Notes under the pieces: model-generated
The model's input: only the letters and a program-made list of their open reading frames with translations
Told to the model about the DNA's origin: nothing
The model's database searches: none
In this document: one piece after another, positions 42,886 through 51,983 of the stretch
Layout: the number at the start of each line of letters is the position of its first letter
How positions within the stretch are numbered: position 1 is the first letter of the stretch
Made by a program: the position numbers and the translations under genes
From: RGDT01 sp964630925
GTDB taxonomy: Bacteria > Planctomycetota > Planctomycetia > Gemmatales > Gemmataceae
Direction: 5' to 3'
Length of the DNA stretch: 64,000 nt
Assembly (NCBI GenBank): GCA_964630925.1
Contig: CAZVZK010000042.1
Coordinates: 1-64,000, forward strand

Positions 42886-43614
42886 ATGGGCATTGCCTCC
42901 GACTTGAAGATGCTGTACCACATCGCGTTCGCGCGTGTCAGCGGGAACAGCCACCAGGAGCGCCTCGAGGCGTTCTACCACTCCCAGGCCGAGGGCTACG
43001 ACGCCTTCCGCAAACGACTGCTGCACGGACGCGAGGAGATGCTCGCCGCCCTCGACCTGCCCGCCGGCGGGACGATGCTCGACATGGGCGGCGGCACCGG
43101 CTCCAACATCGAGACCCTGGGGCAGCGCCGCGACGCCCTGTCGCGCGTCACCATCGTGGACCTGTGCCCCTCGCTCGTCGAGACCGCCAAGAAGCGCATC
43201 GCCGCCAAGGGCTGGGCGAACGTCGACACCGCCCTCGCCGACGTGACGACCTACCAGCCGCCCGGCGGGCCGGTGGACGTCATCACGTTCAGCTACTCGC
43301 TGACCATGATCCCCGACTGGTACAAGGCGCTGGGCCAGGCGTGGGCGCTGCTCAAGCCCGGCGGGCAGATCGGCGTCGTCGATTTCTACATCTCGCGCAA
43401 GTACCCCGGCCCCGGCATGACGCGCCACAGCGCGTTCCAGCGCTGGTTCTGGCCCTCGTGGTTCGGCCTCGACAACGTCTGGCCGTCCCCCGATCACCTG
43501 CCATGGCTGCAATCGCACTTCCGCCAGGAGAAGCTCATCGAGGGCCTCGGCGGCATGCCGTACATGCCGTTCAAGGCGCCGTACTACGTCTTCGTGGGCC
43601 GCAAGCCCGCGTGA
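42886..43614 (+). CDS. btaB: BtaB-like SAM methyltransferase (homoserine lipid N-methylation)
   Basis: The 242-residue class I methyltransferase has motif I MLDMGGGTGSNIE, an acidic motif VTIVDLCPSLVE and PVDVITFSYSLTMIPDWYKALGQAWALLKPGGQIGVVDFY. The N-terminal HQERLEAFYHSQAEGYDAFRKRLLHGR is typical of BtaB, which methylates diacylglyceryl homoserine three times to DGTS. In Rhodobacter btaA and btaB are adjacent too. GAGAG precedes ATG 42886. A large hairpin lies in the 74-base gap after btaA. Confidence 0.85.
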   Translation: MGIASDLKMLYHIAFARVSGNSHQERLEAFYHSQAEGYDAFRKRLLHGREEMLAALDLPAGGTMLDMGGGTGSNIETLGQRRDALSRVTIVDLCPSLVETAKKRIAAKGWANVDTALADVTTYQPPGGPVDVITFSYSLTMIPDWYKALGQAWALLKPGGQIGVVDFYISRKYPGPGMTRHSAFQRWFWPSWFGLDNVWPSPDHLPWLQSHFRQEKLIEGLGGMPYMPFKAPYYVFVGRKPA

Positions 43615-43675
43615 TACGCTGTGAGGTGGAGGTGACCAGGCCGCACTCGTGCGCGCCGTGACGGGAGGACGGTCG

Positions 43676-44332
43676 ATGGACGATCCGAGAGCGGGCAAGG
43701 CCTTGTGGCTGAAAGTGGTGTCGCAGTTGGCGTTGCTCACCTTGTTGTGCTTCCTCGCATGGACGGGGGTAGAGGCTTGGACGGGGGTCGAGGCTCGGAC
43801 GGGGATCGACCGGAGATCGGAGGCGAAGGGCGACCCCGATCGGCTCGTCCGGGAAGCGGCCCCTCTCGCCATCCGGCTGGCCGCCTGCGGCCTCCTCGTC
43901 TTGCTACTCGTCGGGCTGTGGGGATGGCTTTGGAGCGAACCGCACGAGGGGATCGGGTTGCTCCTCTCGCTGATCGCCGGCGGCCTGCTCGGCTTCCTCT
44001 TGCTGGTGGGAACGAGGTCAGAGATCAAATCGCAAGGGGGCGCCCCGAAAGGCGGCGCCGATCTCTTCGGCCAGCCCAGGGCCCCGTCGGACCTCTTCGT
44101 CGTCACGGTCTGGGGCGTCACCGTCCACCGGTCGGAACACCCCGCGTTTTTGCTCCGCTTTGGTAACGAGCTGACGGACGCAGGGGAGGCCCTTGAGGTC
44201 CGGGCGGTCATCCGCGTGGGCACCGTGTTACTTCTCGGCGGCTCGGCCGCGGGCGGTGCGGCCTGGCTGCTGGCCGTCGCCATGCGCCGGCTCGGCCGTG
44301 GCCGGCCCGCGCCGGGCGTCTCCCCGCCTTGA
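43676..44332 (+). CDS. Multi-TM membrane protein with an 18-bp minisatellite
   Basis: The 218-residue product has about four hydrophobic helices (near 13-30, 63-80, 88-107 and 178-200). No family is recognised. Residues 29-45 are three repeats of WTGVEA/RTGVEA type, coded by three 18-bp units at 43760-43813, which may vary in number. GGGAGGACGG precedes ATG 43676. It is 61 bases downstream of btaB, so it could be cotranscribed with the betaine lipid genes. Confidence 0.65.
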   Translation: MDDPRAGKALWLKVVSQLALLTLLCFLAWTGVEAWTGVEARTGIDRRSEAKGDPDRLVREAAPLAIRLAACGLLVLLLVGLWGWLWSEPHEGIGLLLSLIAGGLLGFLLLVGTRSEIKSQGGAPKGGADLFGQPRAPSDLFVVTVWGVTVHRSEHPAFLLRFGNELTDAGEALEVRAVIRVGTVLLLGGSAAGGAAWLLAVAMRRLGRGRPAPGVSPP

Positions 44333-44364
44333 CCCGTCCGCCCACCCCGCGTATCTTCGCACGG

Positions 44365-44457
44365 GTCGCCGCCCTCGGCTGGATCGGCTACGCCCGCACC
44401 CCCACCGACATCCTCCCCACCCTCAAGGTCCCGGTGGTGGTGGTCTTCGCCTCGTAC
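44365..44457 (+). repeat. 93-bp duplication of the RND pump gene 5' region
   Basis: This stretch equals 44792-44884 with a single difference (C/T). It encodes VAALGWIGYARTPTDILPTL and PVVVVFASY, residues 21-51 of the RND pump, but stops abruptly at VPDTEDSRG. Its position 427 bases before the real copy and near identity indicate a recent partial duplication. Confidence 0.85.
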
Positions 44458-44481
44458 GTGCCCGACACCGAGGACAGCCGG

Positions 44482-44575
44482 GGGCTGGAGGAAGGAATAC
44501 AAGGCGCGGTGGAAGGTGAATTTGGAACATCTCGACCTGTGGATGGTCAGATACGTCATCGATGTTGAGGAGTGA
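44482..44575 (+). pseudogene. C-terminal gene remnant of lower GC content
   Basis: Joined to the 93-bp duplication is a frame without a start that reads YKARWKVNLEHLDLWMVRYV and ends IDVEE at a TGA (44575). Base composition is noticeably lower in GC than the surroundings. It looks like the last 25 codons of a foreign or lost gene; I cannot name the family. Confidence 0.4.
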
Positions 44576-44731
44576 TCGTGGGGCCGGCAGCGCCTGATCG
44601 CCCTTGCGGCACGGACGCCCGCCGGTCTATCCTCCATCCTGGGCCACCACGCCCGCGTTACACGCGCCGGCCCGGCGGGGTTACATGACCTGCCAGCACC
44701 GTCGGACGCCCTCCAGGATCGGAGCAGCCCC

Positions 44732-47700
44732 ATGTGGCTCGTCAACGCCGCCCTGCGCCACCCCTACACCGTGTGGGTCGGCATGATCCTCGTCGCCGCC
44801 CTCGGTTGGATCGGCTACGCCCGCACCCCCACCGACATCCTCCCCACCCTCAAGGTCCCGGTGGTGGTGGTCTTCGCCTCGTACCGCGGCATGCCCGCCC
44901 CGGACATGGAGCAGACCGTCACCGCCATCCTCGAACGCGCCCTCACACGCTGCGACCACCTCGAACGCATCGAGTCACGCTCGATGCTCGGGATGAGCAT
45001 CATCCAGGTCTTCTTCCGCCCCACCGTCTCCGGCGACATCGCCTCCTCCCAGGTCATCTCACTCGTCAACAGCGAGATGCAGAACCTGCCCCCCGGCATG
45101 CTCCCGCCCACCATCATCAACTACGACGCCAGCGCCATCCCGGTGGGCAACCTCGTCATCAGCAGCCGCTCGCGCGACGACAAGTTCCTCCTCGACATCG
45201 CCGACACACGCCTCCGCGAGGACCTCGCCGGCATCGAGGGCCTGTCCGCCGCCCCCGTCTTCGGCGGCGTCTTCCGCCAGATCCAGATCTATGTCCACCC
45301 ACGCACCCTCGAAGCCCTGAACATGTCGCCCCTCGACGTGGCCCGCATCGTCAACACGCAGTCCCTCGTCATCCCCACCGGCGAGATCCGCATCGACAAG
45401 CAGAACTACTTCGTCCGCTCCAACGCGATGGTCCGTGACCCCGCCGCCTTCGGCGATATCCCCCTCTACGCCGACGGACGCAAGGTCGTCCTGCTCAAGG
45501 ACGTGGCCGAGGTCATCGACTCCAGCCGCTGGCGCACCAACATCGTGCGCGTCGACGGACGCCGGGCCGTCTACATGCCGCTGCTGCGCCAGGCCGGCGC
45601 CAGCGCCGTCACCGTGGTCGATAACGTCAAGGCGTCCCTGGCCACGCTCAAGGCGCGCGGCACCATCCCCGAGGACGTGGACGTGGAGCTGGCCTTCGAC
45701 CAGTCCATCTACGTCCGTGACGCCCTGGCCAACCTCAAGCACGAGGCCATCCTCGGCGCCGTCCTCGCCTCCCTCGTCGTCATGCTCTTCCTCGGCAGCC
45801 TCCGCGCCACCTGGATCGTCGCCCTGTCCATCCCGCTGTCACTCCTCGCCGCCTTCGCGGGGCTGTACTTCACCGGCGAGACGCTCAACGTGATGACGCT
45901 GGGGGGGCTGGCGCTCGTCCTGGGGCGGGTGATCGACGACTCGGTGGTGGACGTGGAGAACACCGTCCGCCACATCGCGATGGGCAAGACGCCTCAGCAG
46001 GCGGCCCTCGACAGCGCCGCGGAGATCTCCGTCCCCATCCTGATGGCCACCGTCACGACGGTTATCGTCTTCCTGCCGCTGGTCCTGGCGTCGGGCATGG
46101 GCAAGTACCTGTTCACGCCGCTGGCGGTCAGCGTCGCCCTGGCCATGTTCGCCTCGTACGTCGTCTCGCGGACGGTGTCGCCGGTGCTCACCTCGCGCCT
46201 GCTCCGGCCGGCCGGGCCCGACGGCCACCCCAGGGGCGAGAAATACCCCGCCTGGCTCCTGGCCATCGCCGTGCCGCTCGCCGTCCTCGGTGTGGTCATC
46301 TGGTACGGCACGGCGTTCCATCATGAGGAGGTCGAGGAGCTGGCCGGCTCCTTCGGCAAGTGGGGCGCGTTCGCCCTGGAGACGGCCATCCTCCTCGGGA
46401 TCGGTGGCGGCGTGCTGGTCTCTGCCGCCCTGCTGTTCCGGTTCGCCGACTCGTTCGACCGCGGCTTCGAGTGGTTCACCAAGCGTTACGAGGCCGTCCT
46501 CGCCTGGGCGCTGAAGGGCCGCGCTCTGATGATCCTCCTGCTCGCCCTGCTGTGCGTGCCGGCGTGGCTGGCGTTCCGTGCCACCGGCCAGGAGCTGTTC
46601 CCCGACGTGGACTCGAGCGAGTTCACCCTCCACGTCCGCGCCACCGGCGGCCCGCGCGTCGAGGAGACCGAGCGGCAGATCGAGGAGATGGAGAACCTGA
46701 TCCGCGGCCACAAGGCCAACGCCTCCCAGTTCGTCCGCGCCGTGTCGCGCCCCGCCCACTTCGGCGAGAAGAACCGCCTCGCCGACATCCGCCGGGCCAA
46801 CCCCGCCCACGACGCCCTCATCGACGAGATCGCCGCCAGGCCCAGCGACCGCGCCGCCCTCGACGCCATCACCGCGCGCCTGGGGGCGGCGACGTTCGAC
46901 CTGCCCGGCGTCATCCCCCCGGAGGACCTCAAGCTGACGCTCGCCAACATCGGCATCTCGTCGCGCTGGTCGGCCATCTACACGCCAAACAACGGGCCGC
47001 ACGCGGCCTTCCTCCGGGTGCAGCTCCGCTCGGGGTTCGCGGGCCGCACCAGGCCGACGATCTTCTACGTGGACAAGCTCCGGCGCATGCTCAAGCGGCG
47101 CTTCCCGACGCACGACATCTACTTCGAGACGGGCGGCATGATCCGCCGCATCCTCAACTCCGGGGCCGTCGCCCCCATCGAGGTGCAGGTGTTCGGGCGC
47201 GACCACGACGAGCGCCGCCGCATCGCCGACGCCCTGCACGCGCGCGTCATGCGTCTGGGCAGCGTCCACGACGCCCAGCTCCCGCAGGGCATCGACCTGC
47301 CGCAGCTCACCATCAACGTGGACCGCATCCGGGCCGCCCAGCCCGGTCTGACCGAGAACGACGTCATCCGCAACGTCATCACGGCCCTCATGTCCTCGGC
47401 CCAGATCGCCCCCAACTTCTGGATCGACCCGAAGACCGGCAACCCCTACGTCATCGGCGTGCAGTACCCCGAGCACTTCGTCACCGGCATCCGCACCCTG
47501 GAGGAGATCCCGATCACCGCGGGCCGCGTCGGGCGCGAGGCGTATCTCCGCGGCGTGCCGTCCTCGCGCGGCTCCAAGGGGCCGCAGACCGTGCGCCTGG
47601 AGGACGTGGCGACGATCGAACGCGGCAGCGGGCCGGTCGAGGTGGCCCACTTCTCCGCCAACCGCGTCAGCCAGCTCCTGGTGAGCGTGGCCGACGCCGA

Positions 47701-48487
47701 CCTCGCCGGCGTCTCCTCCGACATCGAGGCCATCGTCAAGGGCTTCCCGCTCAGCTACACGATGGACCGCCTGCCGGAGGCGAAGCAGCCGCTCCGCGAC
47801 GACCCGGTGTTCCGCGAGAAGATGGAGCATTACATCAAAACACGGGAGAGGCCGCTGGCCGACGAGATCCGGCGGGATTACGGCATCGACGCCGAGCGCG
47901 TCGCCATCCCACGCGACATCCAGCTCAAGGTGCGTGGCGAGGTGGAGTCGATGCGGCACAGCTTCCGCGAGATGGGCTTCAGCCTCTTCCTCGCCGTCCT
48001 CCTGGTGTACCTGGTCATGGCGGCGCAGTTCGCATCATGGATCGACCCGCTCATCATGATCGTGTCGGCCCCGCTGGGGCTGATCGGCGTGGCCTTCATG
48101 CTGTGGGGCACCGGCACCACCCTCAACATCCAGTCGTGCATGGGCGTGCTGATGATGGTCGGCATCTCGGTGTCGAACTCCGTGCTGGTCGTGGAGTTCG
48201 CCAACCGCCAGCGCGACGCCGGGATGCCGACGATGGAGGCGATCCTGAGCGCCTCGGCCGTGCGTCTGCGGCCCGTGCTGATGACCACCATCGCCACCCT
48301 CGCGGGTCTGGCGCCGATGGCGATCCACTTCCACCCCGGCGACGAGATGAACCTACCGCTGGCACGGGCGGTGATCGGCGGCCTGGCCGGCTCCACCGTC
48401 CTGACGCTGTTCATCGTCCCGGTCCTGTACACCCTGGCCAAGCCGTCCGGGGCCGCCACCGCACCCGAGCCCGCCCCCAACGCCTGA
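44732..48487 (+). CDS. RND family efflux transporter, inner-membrane pump
   Basis: The 1251-residue protein is an AcrB-type RND permease: N-terminal MWLVNAALRHPYTVWVGMIL helix, porter domains, TM4 with VIDDSVVDVENTVRH (the proton-relay acidic residues), and a second half ending SVSNSVLVVEFANRQRD and LRPVLMTTIATLAGLAPMA. It is longer than AcrB (1049) owing to an insert near residues 480-600 containing two extra hydrophobic segments. It uses proton motive force to export metals, drugs or lipophilic molecules; HME-type or HAE-type cannot be decided. GGAG precedes ATG 44732. The adaptor gene follows after 11 bases. Confidence 0.92.
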   Translation: MWLVNAALRHPYTVWVGMILVAALGWIGYARTPTDILPTLKVPVVVVFASYRGMPAPDMEQTVTAILERALTRCDHLERIESRSMLGMSIIQVFFRPTVSGDIASSQVISLVNSEMQNLPPGMLPPTIINYDASAIPVGNLVISSRSRDDKFLLDIADTRLREDLAGIEGLSAAPVFGGVFRQIQIYVHPRTLEALNMSPLDVARIVNTQSLVIPTGEIRIDKQNYFVRSNAMVRDPAAFGDIPLYADGRKVVLLKDVAEVIDSSRWRTNIVRVDGRRAVYMPLLRQAGASAVTVVDNVKASLATLKARGTIPEDVDVELAFDQSIYVRDALANLKHEAILGAVLASLVVMLFLGSLRATWIVALSIPLSLLAAFAGLYFTGETLNVMTLGGLALVLGRVIDDSVVDVENTVRHIAMGKTPQQAALDSAAEISVPILMATVTTVIVFLPLVLASGMGKYLFTPLAVSVALAMFASYVVSRTVSPVLTSRLLRPAGPDGHPRGEKYPAWLLAIAVPLAVLGVVIWYGTAFHHEEVEELAGSFGKWGAFALETAILLGIGGGVLVSAALLFRFADSFDRGFEWFTKRYEAVLAWALKGRALMILLLALLCVPAWLAFRATGQELFPDVDSSEFTLHVRATGGPRVEETERQIEEMENLIRGHKANASQFVRAVSRPAHFGEKNRLADIRRANPAHDALIDEIAARPSDRAALDAITARLGAATFDLPGVIPPEDLKLTLANIGISSRWSAIYTPNNGPHAAFLRVQLRSGFAGRTRPTIFYVDKLRRMLKRRFPTHDIYFETGGMIRRILNSGAVAPIEVQVFGRDHDERRRIADALHARVMRLGSVHDAQLPQGIDLPQLTINVDRIRAAQPGLTENDVIRNVITALMSSAQIAPNFWIDPKTGNPYVIGVQYPEHFVTGIRTLEEIPITAGRVGREAYLRGVPSSRGSKGPQTVRLEDVATIERGSGPVEVAHFSANRVSQLLVSVADADLAGVSSDIEAIVKGFPLSYTMDRLPEAKQPLRDDPVFREKMEHYIKTRERPLADEIRRDYGIDAERVAIPRDIQLKVRGEVESMRHSFREMGFSLFLAVLLVYLVMAAQFASWIDPLIMIVSAPLGLIGVAFMLWGTGTTLNIQSCMGVLMMVGISVSNSVLVVEFANRQRDAGMPTMEAILSASAVRLRPVLMTTIATLAGLAPMAIHFHPGDEMNLPLARAVIGGLAGSTVLTLFIVPVLYTLAKPSGAATAPEPAPNA

Positions 48488-48498
48488 AGGAGACGACG

Positions 48499-49848
48499 AT
48501 GAGGAAGCGAATGACGGCGTGTCTCCTTCTCGGCGTCTTGATGGCAGGGGTGGGCTGCCACCGGGCCACGCCGCCGTCCAAACGCGGGACGGTGGTGGAG
48601 CGGCTGCCGCGGGCCGAGGTGGTCACGCCGCGGCGGGAGCGTGTCGTGCGCACGCTGGACCTGGCGGCGACGGTGGAGGCGTTCAAGAAGGTGGACCTCG
48701 CCGCCCGGGTGCCGGGGGTGGTGGCCGAGCTGTCCGACACCATGGACATCGGGCGCCGGGTGAAGGAGGGCGAGGTGCTGCTGCGCCTGGGCGTGCCGGA
48801 CCTGGAGGCCGACCGGGCGCACAAGCGGTCGGTGGTGGAGCAGTCGAAGAAGCAGGAGAAGCTGTCGCGGAGCGCGCTGCTGGTGGCGAAGCGCGAGGTG
48901 GAGGAGGTTGAGAAGGACGACCGGAAGTTCAAGGCGGAGGCGCTGTTCGCGTCGCAGCGTCTGGAGCGGATCAAGGAGCTGGTGCGTCAGCGGGCGCAGG
49001 ACGTGATGTTGGAGCAGGAGGCGCAGCGCCAGTACGAGGCGGCGGAGGCTGCGCGCGAGTCGAACCAGGCGCGCAAGGCGAAGCGTGAGGCGATGGTGCT
49101 GGCGGCTGAGGCGGACGTGGAGCTGGCGGGGCAGCGCGTGTTGGTGGCGGAGGCCGACCTGAAGAAGGTGGAGGAGCTGCTGGCGTTCGCGACGGTGAAG
49201 GCGCCGTTCGACGGGGTGGTGACGCGGCGGTGGGTGGACCCCGGCGCGGTGATCCGCGACCCCGGCACGGTGCTGCTGACGGTCATGCAGGTGGAGAAGG
49301 TGCGCGTTCTGATCGACGTGCCGCAGCGCGACGTGCCGCTGATCAACGCGAAGGAGGGCAACCCCAACCCCGGCGGCGAGGGCGACCCGGTGGTGCTGAC
49401 GCTGCCGAACCTGGCGGAGAAGGTGCGGGGGGGGCGGTTCCCCGGCTCGGTGACGCGCATGGGGCGTGCGCTGGACCCGGTGACGCGGACGATGCGGGTG
49501 GAGATGATCCTCGACAACCCGGAGAGGTACCTGGAGCCGGGCATGTTCGGGACGGCGTCGGTGACGGTGGAGGACCGCCCGTCGCCGCCGCTCGCGCTGC
49601 CCCTGACGGTGCCGGCGTCCGCCCTGGTGCGGAAGGAGGGCAAGGTCGGCGTCTACGTGGTGGCGAGCCCCGCCGGGCAGGGGGAGGAGCGCCGCGGCGT
49701 GCTGCGTCTGGTGGAGGTGGTCACCGGCATCGACGACGGCAAGCAGGTGGAGATCCGCTCGGGCCTGAACGGCGACGAGCTGGTGGTGGCGCGCGGGGCG
49801 AGCGTCATGCGTGCCGACGACGAGGTCCTGGCCATCGACGCGCCGTGA
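48499..49848 (+). CDS. RND efflux periplasmic adaptor (MFP/HlyD family)
   Basis: The 449-residue lipoprotein (lipobox with Cys20, MAGVGC) has the adaptor order: first lipoyl half (VDLAARVPGVVAEL), a long coiled-coil hairpin (about 110-220, EADRAHKRSVVEQ to ADLKKVEELL), the second lipoyl half ATVKAPFDGVVTRRWVDPGA and a beta-barrel with ALDPVTRTMRVEM. It bridges the RND pump to an outer channel; no TolC gene is in the window. GAAGGAG lies 6 bases before ATG 48499, and the gene follows the pump gene directly. Confidence 0.9.
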   Translation: MRKRMTACLLLGVLMAGVGCHRATPPSKRGTVVERLPRAEVVTPRRERVVRTLDLAATVEAFKKVDLAARVPGVVAELSDTMDIGRRVKEGEVLLRLGVPDLEADRAHKRSVVEQSKKQEKLSRSALLVAKREVEEVEKDDRKFKAEALFASQRLERIKELVRQRAQDVMLEQEAQRQYEAAEAARESNQARKAKREAMVLAAEADVELAGQRVLVAEADLKKVEELLAFATVKAPFDGVVTRRWVDPGAVIRDPGTVLLTVMQVEKVRVLIDVPQRDVPLINAKEGNPNPGGEGDPVVLTLPNLAEKVRGGRFPGSVTRMGRALDPVTRTMRVEMILDNPERYLEPGMFGTASVTVEDRPSPPLALPLTVPASALVRKEGKVGVYVVASPAGQGEERRGVLRLVEVVTGIDDGKQVEIRSGLNGDELVVARGASVMRADDEVLAIDAP

Positions 49849-49897
49849 CGCGGCGGGATCAGTGGCGGGGATCTCCGCCTTCGGGTCGCCCCCCTCC

Positions 49898-50200
49898 CCG
49901 CTGATGTCCACGGTCCTCGTCCTGACCCTCAATGGCCGCAGCATGGGCCACGAGGACGTGGGCCTGACGCGGATGATCGCGCCCCACGCCGGCGGGCTGA
50001 AGGCGCTGCGCATCGGGGCCTACAACCTGGGCAACGCCGGCCTGCCGATCATCGCCGCTTCTTCCGCGTTCACATCCCTGGGGGAGCTGGACCTATCCAG
50101 CACCGGGGATTACGCCTCCTATCTCCACGCCCATGTCATCCAGGCGGACGGCGTCGAGGCGTTGGCGTCCCGGCCCGGCCTGGCCCGGCTGAGGACGAGA
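49898..50200 (+). pseudogene. Remnant of a TIGR02996-type LRR protein gene
   Basis: A coding-like stretch without start or proper stop reads VLVLTLNGRSMGHEDVGLTR, LKALRIGAYNLGNAGLPIIA and LGELDLSSTGDYASYLHAHV, then GVEALASRPGLARLRT. These are leucine-rich repeats of the kind in the TIGR02996 proteins at 3287-5602. The N-terminal TIGR02996 domain is missing. It is a fragment left behind the efflux operon. From 50201 to 50436 there is only the leader of the next gene. Confidence 0.55.
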
Positions 50201-50436
50201 TCCCGTCCTGAGCACGCACCCCGGCGCCATCCCACCGGCGCAGGCGGCGCGCGCGGCGCAGGCGCCCGGCGCCGCCCTTTTTCGCCGCGTTTCGCCGCCT
50301 CTCCTCTTCCCTTCCGTTTGCCATCTTGCGCAAACCGGGCATATTTCCAACGCTGAAACGAAGTGTCCCTGACGCGGGGAGGCCGGAAGGGTATCCGGCT
50401 CACGCGACGGGGAGTGAACCACCGAGGAGATGACGG

Positions 50437-51459
50437 ATGTTCCACCGCACTCTCGCCTGTGGTCTGATCGCTGGCCTGGCCCTCGCGGCCTCCCCGGCGC
50501 GGACCCTCGCCAGCGGCCCCCACAACGGCGGGGGCGCGGCCCCCGCCGCGGCCCCGGCCGCCGCACCCGTCCACAGCAGCGCCGCCCCCGGCGCCTGTGG
50601 GCCGGTGATGACCACCGTGACCGTGTACGAGCAGGTCCCCGAGACCTACACGGCCACCCGCACCGTCTACCGCACCGAGTGCGTGAATGAGGCCTACACG
50701 GCCTACCGCACCGAGACGGTGCCCGTGCAGAAGCAGGTCACCCGCTACGTCTCGCGCCAGGTGCACGAGACGAAGCAGGTCACCGTCAACCGCTGGGAGA
50801 CGGTGCAGACGACCGAGATGCGTACGGTGACCAAGCGCGTCCCCGTGTGCAAGCAGGTCTGCACCATCGAGCGCAAGTGCGTCGATAACGGCTGCTACGT
50901 GGACGAGTGTGTTGAGACATTCGCCAGCAAGCTGCGTGGCAAGTTCAACAGCTGCGGCCACTGCCCCGAGTACACCTCCCGCAAGGTGTGGAAGTCCAAC
51001 AAGCAGTGGGTCGAGACGCCCGTCACCAAGACGGTCAAGACCTACGAGTGCGTGACCGAGTGCGTGCCCACGACGGTGTGCAAGAAGGTCTGCGTCCCCG
51101 AGGTGAAGACCGTCACCTGCTGCCGCACGGTGTGCGAGCCGATCACCGAGACCGTCACGGTCAACGAGTGCCGGACGATCCCGTACACGGCGACCCGTCA
51201 GGTCCAGAAGTGCGTCCCGCACTGCGAGACCTACACGGCCACCCGCCTGGTCTGCCGCCCCGTGCAGAAGCAGGTCGCTGCCTACCCCGCCTCGACGGGC
51301 TGCGGCAACCCCTGCGACAACGCCTGTGACCCGTGCGCCACGGGCGGCAAGGGCGGCCGGTTCCGCGGCCTGTTCAGCGGCGGCTCGCTGAACCTCTTCA
51401 AGGGCCGTGGCGGCGACTGCGGCTGCGGCGGCAGCACCGGCGGCTGCGGCTGCAACTGA
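50437..51459 (+). CDS. Secreted Cys-rich YTV-like protein
   Basis: The 340-residue protein has a signal peptide (MFHRTLACGLIAGLALAASPARTLA) and then repeating YTATRTVYRTECVNEAYTAY, VPVQKQVTRYVSRQV and CKQVCTIERKC-like units rich in Thr, Val, Lys, Arg and about 35 Cys. This resembles the YTV-repeat cell-surface proteins of planctomycetes, thought to build a disulfide-linked proteinaceous coat. The tail is Gly-rich with GDCGCGGSTGGCGCN. GAGGAGATGACGG precedes ATG 50437. A strong hairpin terminator follows. Confidence 0.75.
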   Translation: MFHRTLACGLIAGLALAASPARTLASGPHNGGGAAPAAAPAAAPVHSSAAPGACGPVMTTVTVYEQVPETYTATRTVYRTECVNEAYTAYRTETVPVQKQVTRYVSRQVHETKQVTVNRWETVQTTEMRTVTKRVPVCKQVCTIERKCVDNGCYVDECVETFASKLRGKFNSCGHCPEYTSRKVWKSNKQWVETPVTKTVKTYECVTECVPTTVCKKVCVPEVKTVTCCRTVCEPITETVTVNECRTIPYTATRQVQKCVPHCETYTATRLVCRPVQKQVAAYPASTGCGNPCDNACDPCATGGKGGRFRGLFSGGSLNLFKGRGGDCGCGGSTGGCGCN

Positions 51460-51479
51460 GGTCCGCTGACGCGGATTGA

Positions 51480-51529
51480 AACGCCCGGAGGGCGGGGGGC
51501 CGCAACCCCCCGCCCTCCGGGCGTTTCCC
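51480..51529. terminator. Bidirectional terminator between YTV-like and pilin genes
   Basis: A perfect 20-bp stem (51480-51499 with 51506-51525) has the loop CCGCAA. It lies 20 bases past the plus-strand stop and 21 bases past the convergent pilin stop, followed by TTCCCC on the plus strand. Confidence 0.8.
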
Positions 51530-51549
51530 CTTCCGCGTTCCGCGTTCGG

Positions 51550-51729
51550 TCAGCTGCCGCCGATGGTGCTGCCGACCGAGTTGAAGGTGTTGTTGGCGTT
51601 GGTGCCCAGGGTGGTGATGGCGGTGATGCACACCACGATGATGAGCGCCAGCATCACGGCGTACTCGACCGCCGTCGGGCCGTCCTCGTTCTTGATGAAG
51701 TTGACCGCCGCGTTCCAGAGCTTCGACAT
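51550..51729 (-). CDS. Flp-type IVb pilin, copy 1
   Basis: The 59-residue prepilin MSKLWNAAVNFIKNEDG has a short leader, a cleavage site after Gly17, then PTAVEYAVMLALIIVVCITA with Glu at mature position 5, exactly as in Flp/TadA-system pilins. The mature protein is about 42 residues. AAAGGGATCACC precedes the ATG at 51729. It differs from the second copy by one residue (Glu15 for Asp15). Tad machinery genes are not in the window. Confidence 0.9.
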   Translation of the reverse strand: MSKLWNAAVNFIKNEDGPTAVEYAVMLALIIVVCITAITTLGTNANNTFNSVGSTIGGS

Positions 51730-51930
51730 GGTGATCCCTTTCTTCAGTGTCTCGCGTGTGAGGGCCTGGGCTGAAGGTGAGCGGCCCGCACAGGCCCGCC
51801 AGGCCTCCTGACCGTCCCCGTCGGACCAATCCTGGGGTGCGTTCCGGCCCCTGTCAAACGTCGCGCGGATGGGAATCCAGAGGACCGCGGGATACGAGGG
51901 CGCCGCCGTCGCCACGGATGCATGGAAACG

Positions 51931-51965
51931 ACAGGGGCGGGGGCGGTGACGCCCCCGCCCCCTGT
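51931..51965 (-). terminator. Terminator after pilin copy 2
   Basis: ACAGGGGCGGGGGCG pairs with CGCCCCCGCCCCCTGT across GTGA with a one-base bulge; on the minus strand it is followed by CGTTTCC. It lies 18 bases past the stop of the pilin gene at 51984-52163. Confidence 0.6.
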
Positions 51966-51983
51966 GTTGCCCGGCGCACGGGA

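Noticed and set aside
44329..44568. 79-codon protein with RND similarity
   Set aside because: It is the product of the 93-bp duplication joined to unrelated sequence, not a functional gene.
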